Of a DNA stretch of 64,000 bases, positions 58,028 to 64,000 are shown in pieces (the stretch's first letter is position 1; every line of letters starts with the position of its first letter). A program made the position numbers and the translations under genes. Under the pieces are notes generated by a model. The model searched no databases. It worked only from the letters and a program-made list of their open reading frames with translations, and was not told the DNA's origin. Source of the stretch: an uncultured SAR86 cluster bacterium (GTDB taxonomy: Bacteria; Pseudomonadota; Gammaproteobacteria; Magnimaribacterales; D2472); assembly GCA_943788515.1 (NCBI GenBank), contig CALSQM010000010.1, positions 1-64,000 of the forward strand, in the 5' to 3' direction.

Positions 58028-58846
58028 TTAATCATTATCTCTATAAAGAGATTTTAATGCTGACTCAGCCGAGCTTCCCGAATAAGTTGATTTCGATTTA
58101 AGTGCAATAATATCTTTTTTCATTTTGTTCATACTCTCAGCTTTTTTTGATTCAGCATAAGCATTTAAAAACATTAAAAATAAAGGTTCCTCGTCAGCTA
58201 CATGTGAACTAGTTGACGATAATTTTTGTTCTAATACCTTTATTTCATGCCTTTGTTTTTCAATTTGTAAATCTCTAAAGGCTTCTTGCTGAACACATGC
58301 AGCAATACTTGCAGTATCTGACCATCCAAAACTTTCACATCTTGAGGTAAGTCCTGCAAGAATAATTTCTTTTTGTTTTTTTTCTTTTTTTTCCCTAGAT
58401 TTTATATAATTTTTTTGTCTATTAAATACATCTTCAGGCATTGCAGTAGCAATCTTCATCTTTTTTAGATTCTTATATGAGCTTAAGTCATTGAAATAAA
58501 CTCTATCTTGATATCTAGACAATACACATCTTGTTTCTGAATCTTGAATCCCTCCCCATTTAGATACTCGATTCTCACATATATCTACTATCCATTTTCT
58601 TATATCAGTTACACCACCAGCTTCAAAATTAGAAGAATCTGAACCATAAAATAACTTTTCACCTGTTTGCAAATTAATTGCTTCAGCCCTCCAATAAGAT
58701 TTCATATCATCATATCTTTCTAAACCCTTGGAGATATTTGGATTTCCATTATATATTTCTAACATTGTTTTAGATTTTTCATCATTAAATGTGGTAGCAC
58801 ACCCAACAATTCCGAATAGAAGTAATAGAGCTAGGAGTTTTTTCAT
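58028..58846 (-). CDS. Lipoprotein with C-x-GF-like motif and coiled coil
   Basis: A 272-residue lipoprotein (leader MKKLLALLLLFGIVGCATT). A basic coiled coil (KSREKKEKKQKE) leads into SRCESFGWSDTASIAACVQQE, a variant of the widespread short C...GF..GT..FA.C motif. The C-terminus is helical with a Ser-rich tail. The ATG shares one base with the upstream stop (TGATG). Function unknown. Confidence 0.6.
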   Translation of the reverse strand: MKKLLALLLLFGIVGCATTFNDEKSKTMLEIYNGNPNISKGLERYDDMKSYWRAEAINLQTGEKLFYGSDSSNFEAGGVTDIRKWIVDICENRVSKWGGIQDSETRCVLSRYQDRVYFNDLSSYKNLKKMKIATAMPEDVFNRQKNYIKSREKKEKKQKEIILAGLTSRCESFGWSDTASIAACVQQEAFRDLQIEKQRHEIKVLEQKLSSTSSHVADEEPLFLMFLNAYAESKKAESMNKMKKDIIALKSKSTYSGSSAESALKSLYRDND

Positions 58847-59580
58847 CAATAGCCCGAGTAAGCAATTCCAAGAAAAAAGCCTAAGATTCCATATAATCCA
58901 ATAACAACTGGAAGTCCTATAATAAGTAGTGCTAATGCTTTAAATATTTTTACAGGCCAACTATTTTCATCATCCAAAATTAGGTTATATATAGGAAATA
59001 TAAGAGCTATTGAAAGTAAGGATTTAAATAAATTAGGGTACAGCATCGATTTAATTGAAGAGCCAGCAGACTCAAGTGATTGAAAAATACCTCTGCTTCG
59101 ACTGTAATTGCCGACAATATCATAATCTGTTGACCTATATTCAGCATCAAAAAAAATAAAGACTAATGCTGGAATAAGGATTGCAGGAAGAAAAAATAAA
59201 AATATGATAAATTTTCCAATCCAATAATCAGAACTATCACTTACTTCATAATTAGCGTTTGGTTTCTTTGGGTATTGTTTTTTTTTGTAAATAGCTTTTA
59301 ATCTTTTCTGTTCTTTCCATTCTGCTATCACTTCACTATTTTTATGCTCATCGCAAAATGGAGCTTCTCCTCTCCCAATTTCAATATTTTTTCTGCACTT
59401 ATGCCCCCTCCAATAAGACTCCTCCACCACATTTTTATTATTATTTTGTTTATAAATAGAATCAGCATGCTTCCAAGGTCTGCCATAAGCACCTGGTTGT
59501 TTATTGGCAAGGTCTAATTCTTTAGATTCTATTTCTGAAAACTTATACTCACATTTTTTTTTAAACTTTCTGTCAGTCAT
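58846..59580 (-). CDS. Membrane protein with N-terminal Cys/His cluster
   Basis: A 244-residue protein. The N-terminal 85 residues are polar and include HKCRKNIEIGRGEAPFCDEH, a possible zinc-binding cluster. Three to four helices follow (about 120-145, 190-205, 213-240). No family recognised. Starts beside the shared intergenic module, divergent from the 841-residue secreted protein. Confidence 0.5.
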   Translation of the reverse strand: MTDRKFKKKCEYKFSEIESKELDLANKQPGAYGRPWKHADSIYKQNNNKNVVEESYWRGHKCRKNIEIGRGEAPFCDEHKNSEVIAEWKEQKRLKAIYKKKQYPKKPNANYEVSDSSDYWIGKFIIFLFFLPAILIPALVFIFFDAEYRSTDYDIVGNYSRSRGIFQSLESAGSSIKSMLYPNLFKSLLSIALIFPIYNLILDDENSWPVKIFKALALLIIGLPVVIGLYGILGFFLGIAYSGY

Positions 59581-59584
59581 CCCT

Positions 59585-59631
59585 TAATAATGCCATAACC
59601 AATTGTCAAAATAAAACACATTGTTTAGGAT
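59585..59631. repeat. Shared intergenic module (copies near 52996, 55094, 57303 and 59585)
   Basis: AATAATGCCATAACCAATT followed by GTCAAAATAAAACACA and a TTGTTTA end. One copy is here, one at about 52999-53030 (a few changes), a diverged one at 57307-57335, and the right half alone at 55094-55117. The right half carries a TTGTCA-N17-TAGGAT promoter for the plus-strand gene here; the left half abuts minus-strand start codons in three of the four places. Confidence 0.6.
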
Positions 59632-59637
59632 GTGGTT

Positions 59638-62157
59638 ATGAGGAAACTTTTTATTTTTTTATCCTTACTTTTGTCTATTGGAGCTATTGCCCAGTCAACT
59701 GATATAAATCAATATCAATCTGAATTAATGAGTGAATATCAATCACTCTTGACTGAAGATAAATTTAATCAAGATAGAATTAATGAGATTGAAACTATAG
59801 CTCTTGAAAATCCATACTATGATTTACGACAATGGATAGCCTTGTCGTATATAACAAAGAGCGATGTAAGAGAGTTAAATTCAGAAAACTTTAAAAAAGC
59901 TTTTAACATTCTTCATAAATCAATTAAAGAAAATTTCTTTAAGTCCATTCCATTGGCAATTTATGCAACAAAACAGATTGAATTAAGAGATGAAAGAGAA
60001 GAATTTATTAAAACACTTGATGAGAAAGTTTTACTTGGATACTTGAGTCCGGTTCCTTTGGCAGAGCTATATATACTTAACAACAATTATGATGCTGTTT
60101 TTAAAACTTTAGGGGCATTAAAAACCAAACAACTTGGTATTTTTTATAATAGAAACTCCCAAGAAGTTTTAAATGTGCTACCAAGTTCAACTGTTTCTTT
60201 CTTAGAGAAGGGAGATAAAATTTTATATATCGATAATGAACTTGTTTCATTTAAAAGCCTTTCAGAAATACTATCAAAATATAAAACAAATTCAGAGCAA
60301 GAAATTACTTTTGAAAGAGACGGTGAAGTAATTTCAAGAAATTTTATTACCCCGGAGGATAAATTTAATATAAACACTGCTGCACATACTATGTTATTTC
60401 GCTCATTTTCTAATGAGGGTTTTGTTGAAGATGATGCTTTAGATTTTCTTGCTGATATAGAAATTCAAAAACTGCCATCATTTCCTTATTACAAAAACTT
60501 ACTTAATGCTTCTCTATGTCATTTCTATTTAGAAGATGATTTAAATACTAATGATAAAACAGGACTAGAGTTATGTAGAAATGTTGCAGATGGATATATC
60601 GGTCAGTTCGAATCTCTAAAAAATTCTATGCCAAATTACTCTATAACTGATTATGAGTTTTATTCAGAGATTGGAGATAGGACACAATACTTAATATACA
60701 AAACAACACTTCATCACATCATAAGTGAAGCAAATGATATGTATTATGGATTTAAGATGCCTCAGGATAAGAAAGCATCGATTGATTTATTAAGTAAATA
60801 TTTTCAATATTTTACAGACAACTTTCACAACACACATAAATGGGCAAGTAGGATTCTTACTGAAGAACATATCTCAGGTAATTTGCTTGATAAGAGTCCA
60901 GAAAAAGCATTTGAATATTCAAAAAATCTCTTCGGGGAAGATGAGAGAATAACAAAATTACTTACAGCTCTTGTTCTAGACGGTGAAGTGGATGTGAGTG
61001 AATCCTTTTTAAGAACTTTAATTGATAATGAGACAGTACATAAGTTTTTAGTGGATGCGAACCTTTATGAATATGTGGTCTATAAATCTTTTTTTGATTT
61101 AAAACCTTTTGAAAAAGGCAATATTGATTCATGTGAATTAGCAAATAAAAATGAAAGAATAGTTCAAGATAAACTTACGCAAATTGTCTATTCAGCATGT
61201 GTTATTGGAGATGAAATCGAAAACCCTGCATATGACATCACAAAATTTATAAATAAATTGTCTGCTGATGGAATAAGTTCAGGAACATACTTAGTTCATA
61301 AATATAATCTTGATACACCGTCATATGCTTCAGATTATAAAAAACAATTAGAAGTTCTTAACCTTGCAAAAAATCAATCCAAGGTAAATAAAAAACAAAA
61401 GCCAACACAGTCTTGGTTAACTGGAGCACCCTATTTATATTTTGCATTTGAAAGCATGATTAATGAGGATATAGATACTGTTACTAGATTGCTTAAAGAG
61501 GAAGAGCAACATCAACTTGCATTATTAAAAGCAAAAGACCAAAAAGAAAAAGAAAGACTTGCAAAAATTAGAGCTGCAAGAAGACAAGAGGCATTAGAAA
61601 ATACTGGAAACTTTCTTGTTAATGTTTTGGAATTTACTGTTAAAGCTGCATTAGTTGTTGGTGCTGTTGCTCTTGCTGGAGATGCTCTTGAGGACTCAAG
61701 CCCAGAAGTACAACAAGCTTTTGTTGACTCCTTATCAAGCAGTATGACTGGTTCAAGTCAAACTTACTCAAGTAAATATAATTCTTATCAATGTGTGGAT
61801 GCAAGAAATGACCTAGCTTCAGCTAGAAGAAAATTGGGTCTATCAAATAATCTCATGGGTAATATGAGTTGTAGTAATGTCGGAGGTAGTTGTATGACTC
61901 CTCTTCCAAGACAATGTTATAACAGAGCAGCAAGTTGTAGACCCGGTGACTATACATGCACATCAAGAGAAAATACCAATTATCATAACTGTCAATCACA
62001 AGCTAGATTTGCAGCACAAAATGAAAAAAGAAGATGTGAGCAAAGAAAACAGCAATTAATTAATCAATGCAATACAAGGGTTAATAACAATAATAGGAAT
62101 GCAGCTAATTTTGAGATTAGACAAGCACAATCAAAAGTAAATCAATATTGTTATTAA
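59638..62157 (+). CDS. Large secreted protein with PDZ-like, Sel1-like and Cys-rich regions
   Basis: An 839-residue protein with a signal peptide (LLLSIGAIAQS). Helical repeats are followed by a PDZ-like segment (SFLEKGDKILYIDNELVSF, about residues 185-245) and a Sel1-like DKKASIDLLSKYF region. A basic coiled coil (KAKDQKEKERLAKIRAARRQ) and a hydrophobic helix (AALVVGAVALAGDAL) come next, then a C-terminal tail of about 110 residues with ten Cys. ATG at 59638 preferred over the GTG two codons earlier. I know no family with this combination. The tail Cys count fits disulfide cross-linking outside the cytoplasm. Confidence 0.65.
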   Translation: MRKLFIFLSLLLSIGAIAQSTDINQYQSELMSEYQSLLTEDKFNQDRINEIETIALENPYYDLRQWIALSYITKSDVRELNSENFKKAFNILHKSIKENFFKSIPLAIYATKQIELRDEREEFIKTLDEKVLLGYLSPVPLAELYILNNNYDAVFKTLGALKTKQLGIFYNRNSQEVLNVLPSSTVSFLEKGDKILYIDNELVSFKSLSEILSKYKTNSEQEITFERDGEVISRNFITPEDKFNINTAAHTMLFRSFSNEGFVEDDALDFLADIEIQKLPSFPYYKNLLNASLCHFYLEDDLNTNDKTGLELCRNVADGYIGQFESLKNSMPNYSITDYEFYSEIGDRTQYLIYKTTLHHIISEANDMYYGFKMPQDKKASIDLLSKYFQYFTDNFHNTHKWASRILTEEHISGNLLDKSPEKAFEYSKNLFGEDERITKLLTALVLDGEVDVSESFLRTLIDNETVHKFLVDANLYEYVVYKSFFDLKPFEKGNIDSCELANKNERIVQDKLTQIVYSACVIGDEIENPAYDITKFINKLSADGISSGTYLVHKYNLDTPSYASDYKKQLEVLNLAKNQSKVNKKQKPTQSWLTGAPYLYFAFESMINEDIDTVTRLLKEEEQHQLALLKAKDQKEKERLAKIRAARRQEALENTGNFLVNVLEFTVKAALVVGAVALAGDALEDSSPEVQQAFVDSLSSSMTGSSQTYSSKYNSYQCVDARNDLASARRKLGLSNNLMGNMSCSNVGGSCMTPLPRQCYNRAASCRPGDYTCTSRENTNYHNCQSQARFAAQNEKRRCEQRKQQLINQCNTRVNNNNRNAANFEIRQAQSKVNQYCY

Positions 62158-62248
62158 ACTAGTTAACACCCAAAACCTTTCAAAATATTCGACCACTAGA
62201 TATATACCCACCCCACCCGGCTGGTACTCCTGCCCCCATATAGCTTAA

Positions 62249-62326
62249 GTAGGTACAAATTAATTAAATTGTAGGTACATCAGTTGATGGAAATTGTAGG
62301 TACAAAAAGGTATCAATGTAGGTACA
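62249..62326. repeat. Four direct repeats of GTAGGTACA, spaced 22-25 bases
   Basis: Exact 9-base copies begin at 62249, 62271, 62296 and 62318 (spacings 22, 25, 22). Flanks are partly shared (AAATT before copies two and three). Two-helical-turn spacing suits cooperative protein binding on one DNA face. It lies between the 839-residue protein gene and the tRNA-Glu terminator, with no gene in it. Confidence 0.7.
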
Positions 62327-62343
62327 TTATTTTCGTAAGACAT

Positions 62344-62369
62344 AAAAAAAGCCTACAGTTGTAGGCTTC
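62344..62369 (-). terminator. Rho-independent terminator of tRNA-Glu
   Basis: Stem GCCTACA/TGTAGGC (62351-62357 with 62360-62366), two-base loop, with seven T following on the minus strand, ten bases past the tRNA 3' end. Confidence 0.8.
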
Positions 62370-62378
62370 TTAGTAAAT

Positions 62379-62454
62379 TGGCATCCCGTAGGGGAGTCGA
62401 ACCCCTGTTGCCGAGATGAAAACCCGGTGTCCTAGGCCTCTAGACGAACGGGAC
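62379..62454 (-). tRNA. gltT: tRNA-Glu (TTC)
   Basis: A 76-base cloverleaf on the minus strand. Acceptor GTCCCGT pairs with ACGGGAT, the anticodon stem CCGGG/CTCGG encloses TTTTCAT with anticodon TTC, and the T-arm is GGGGTTCGAATCCCC. The 3' CCA is encoded (62381-62379). The symbol is generic. Confidence 0.95.
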
Positions 62455-62507
62455 TAGATGCGAAACGTATTATATGGAATCGAGAGCAATTAGCAAAGGG
62501 AAAAAAC

Positions 62508-63233
62508 TTATTTTATCTTCTTATTTATAGCTGCTAAAAAACCTCTTAGAAAACTAGCTTCCATTTCATCGGGATGGAGCCTGCTGAACATTCTTTTTAT
62601 TCTAGAAATAATTTTCTTTGGGTTATCTGGATGAATTACATCTATATTCACTGCTGTTTCAATAAAGTGATCTATGAGCATCTGCAAGTTAGCAGAATCA
62701 ACTTCTGGGTAGTCATGCCAATCTCTTGCCTCGGTATTATTGGAGGCTTTAAAAATCTCATAGCATAGAATCTGTGCAGACATAGCCAAATTAAGAACCG
62801 GGTATTCAGGATTAGCAGGAATCTCGATATGGGTGTTGGCTAGCTGAAGCTCCTCATTGGTAAGACCCCTATCCTCCCTTCCAAATAATATTGAAACGCC
62901 CTTCTCATTGTTGGACTGATCACAAATAGTTGCGGCTGCAGTCTCAGAATTTAATGTTGGCCACTGGATAGTTCTATTTCTTGAAGAGGTTGCATATACA
63001 TAGGTACTGTCCTTGATAGCCTCTTCTATCGATGAAAAGACTGTTGCATTTTCAAGGACATCGGTTGCATTCCCTGAAAGTGCATTTGCCTCACCCGAAG
63101 GAAAGTTTCTAGGGTTCACCAAGGAAAGCCTTGAAAGACCCATGGTTTTCATAGCTCTTGCCACCGAACCAATGTTCCCTGGATGCGATGTTTCCACTAA
63201 AACAATATTAATTAAATTACTTTGTAAACTCAT
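62508..63233 (-). CDS. trmJ: tRNA 2'-O-methyltransferase TrmJ
   Basis: A 241-residue SPOUT methyltransferase. The N-terminal ETSHPGNIGSVARAMKTMG, middle SILFGREDRGLTNEEL and IEIPANPEYPVLNLAMSAQI form the trefoil-knot SAM site of TrmJ/TrmH enzymes. It methylates position 32 of tRNAs. It is divergent from suhB with 35 bases between starts, a conserved neighbourhood in gammaproteobacteria. Confidence 0.92.
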   Translation of the reverse strand: MSLQSNLINIVLVETSHPGNIGSVARAMKTMGLSRLSLVNPRNFPSGEANALSGNATDVLENATVFSSIEEAIKDSTYVYATSSRNRTIQWPTLNSETAAATICDQSNNEKGVSILFGREDRGLTNEELQLANTHIEIPANPEYPVLNLAMSAQILCYEIFKASNNTEARDWHDYPEVDSANLQMLIDHFIETAVNIDVIHPDNPKKIISRIKRMFSRLHPDEMEASFLRGFLAAINKKIK

Positions 63234-63268
63234 ATGCCTATTATCTCCATTTCCATTACAATAGCGAC

Positions 63269-64000
63269 ATGTCTATACCAGCTTTATTAAATGTAAATCA
63301 ACTTGCGGCCCGAAAAGGAGCTCATGAGCTTGAGTTTTCAGTAAAAAAAGTACACAGCCTCGATACGTCTAAGGGTGGTCCTGAGGGATACCTTAAGGCT
63401 ATAAAAAGAAGAGTTGAGGAAATGGTAATAGAAGAGATCAGAAGGTTCTATCCTGAGGACAACTTTTTCGGAACAGAAACTGGTTCAGAAGTGAACAACT
63501 CAAATATCACTTGGCTTTTAAAGGCTATTGATGGTGAAACAAACTTCATAAATGGATATCCTCACTTTGCAATTTCTTTGTGCTCAATGATCGATTCAGT
63601 TCCAACAACAGCAGTAATAATTGATCCTGTTAGAAGAGAAGAGTTTTCTGCCTCAAAAGGCGCGGGTGCTGATCTAAACAACGGAAAGATCAGAGTCAGT
63701 AAACAAAATGGTCTTGACGATTCAATACTAGCCTATTCAACCTCAAAAGATGTCCCAAAGGATTATGTGTATGATTTTGAGCAAACTTACAAAGAGCTAG
63801 CAAATCAAAACCTAGCAATCAGAAACTCAGGATCTATCGCTCTAGATCTTGCTTATATTGCCACAGGAAGACTGGATGGCATGTGGGCGCATAATGTCAG
63901 ATTATGGGATGTAGCGGCCGGCTTATTAATAGCTCAAGAATCTGGAGCATTGATTAGTAACTTTAATGGCGATCCAAAATACCTTGATGGAGATCACTTC
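63269..64000 (+). CDS. suhB: SuhB-like inositol monophosphatase family protein (partial)
   Basis: The first 244 codons; the gene runs off the right edge. N-terminus SIPALLNVNQLAARKGAHEL, metal region DNFFGTETGSE near residue 73, and WLLKAIDGETNFINGYPHFA near 90. The late LRLWDVAAGLLIAQESGALI-type segment retains its Asp. In active family members the second motif reads DPLDGTTNF; here the first Asp is Lys and the Thr after DG is Glu, so catalysis is doubtful. SuhB also acts in rRNA antitermination, which does not need phosphatase activity. Confidence 0.85.
   Translation, partial: MSIPALLNVNQLAARKGAHELEFSVKKVHSLDTSKGGPEGYLKAIKRRVEEMVIEEIRRFYPEDNFFGTETGSEVNNSNITWLLKAIDGETNFINGYPHFAISLCSMIDSVPTTAVIIDPVRREEFSASKGAGADLNNGKIRVSKQNGLDDSILAYSTSKDVPKDYVYDFEQTYKELANQNLAIRNSGSIALDLAYIATGRLDGMWAHNVRLWDVAAGLLIAQESGALISNFNGDPKYLDGDHF

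Noticed and set aside
59585-59610. Minus-strand sigma-70 promoter in the left half of the shared module
   Set aside because: A TTGACA-like box is present, but no acceptable -10 box fits between it and the start codon.
62249-62326. Possible CRISPR array from evenly spaced GTAGGTACA repeats
   Set aside because: The repeat is only nine bases, spacers are 13-16 bases, and no cas gene is in the window.
62379-62454. Integration site: second copy of the tRNA-Glu 3' end marking the other island edge
   Set aside because: I looked around 51.7-52.2 kb and other gaps for the tRNA 3' sequence and saw no duplicate; an integrase is also absent.

Overview
The window is AT-rich, densely coded bacterial DNA from a Gram-negative organism. 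It encodes lipoproteins, two large TonB-dependent receptors, a TonB2-type energising complex, BolA, TrmJ, SuhB, malate synthase G, glutaryl-CoA dehydrogenase and a YadG/YadH ABC exporter. With very short intergenic gaps, many outer-membrane receptors and secreted hydrolases, this fits a streamlined marine gammaproteobacterium of the SAR86 type. That placement is an inference from gene content, since no rRNA or other strong phylogenetic marker is present.

Layout. 1-5.2 kb (minus strand): ABC exporter, a frameshifted membrane permease, a MoxR/vWA pair and a thioesterase. 5.3-11.5 kb: TatD nuclease, CaiB/AMACR CoA-transferase, RND exporter, BolA, HPP membrane protein, LpxH-like phosphatase. 11.5-17.6 kb: ELM1-type and GT4 glycosyltransferases, then a complete MacAB-like efflux operon. 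17.6-25.7 kb: a TonB2 operon (DUF3450, TtpC-like ExbB, ExbB, ExbD, TonB, TPR protein) downstream of a receptor gene broken by five frameshifts. A secreted S9 peptidase is divergent from the receptor. 28-36 kb: central and amino-acid metabolism (GcdH, Tdk, an MDR reductase, indoleamine dioxygenase, malate synthase G) plus an apparent structured small RNA at about 31.06-31.28 kb. 36-51.7 kb: secreted and lipid-anchored proteins (esterase, M64 peptidase, a second receptor, patatin, PAN-domain and rhodanese proteins), GMC oxidoreductase, steroid-reductase-like and epimerase genes, tRNA-Gly.

51.9-62.4 kb looks like an accessory island ending at tRNA-Glu. It holds an ECF sigma gene (disrupted in this sequence) coupled to an anti-sigma factor whose periplasmic end resembles the FimV/LysM-like module. 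Two promoter-like sites with identical AAC-N16-CGT architecture sit in front of the sigma gene and of the gene after the anti-sigma. The rest is small membrane proteins and lipoproteins, a MORN-repeat protein, repeated signal-peptide DNA cassettes, a shared promoter-bearing intergenic module and an 841-residue secreted PDZ/Cys-rich protein. After tRNA-Glu come the housekeeping genes trmJ and suhB (suhB runs off the end).

Eight genes outside the island are interrupted by single-base shifts. Nearly all of these are repaired by removing one base, which points to insertion-type sequence errors rather than gene decay. In the island, the sigma gene and its second neighbour instead need one base added, and the sigma gene also carries an in-frame TGA. 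These differ in kind from the other lesions.
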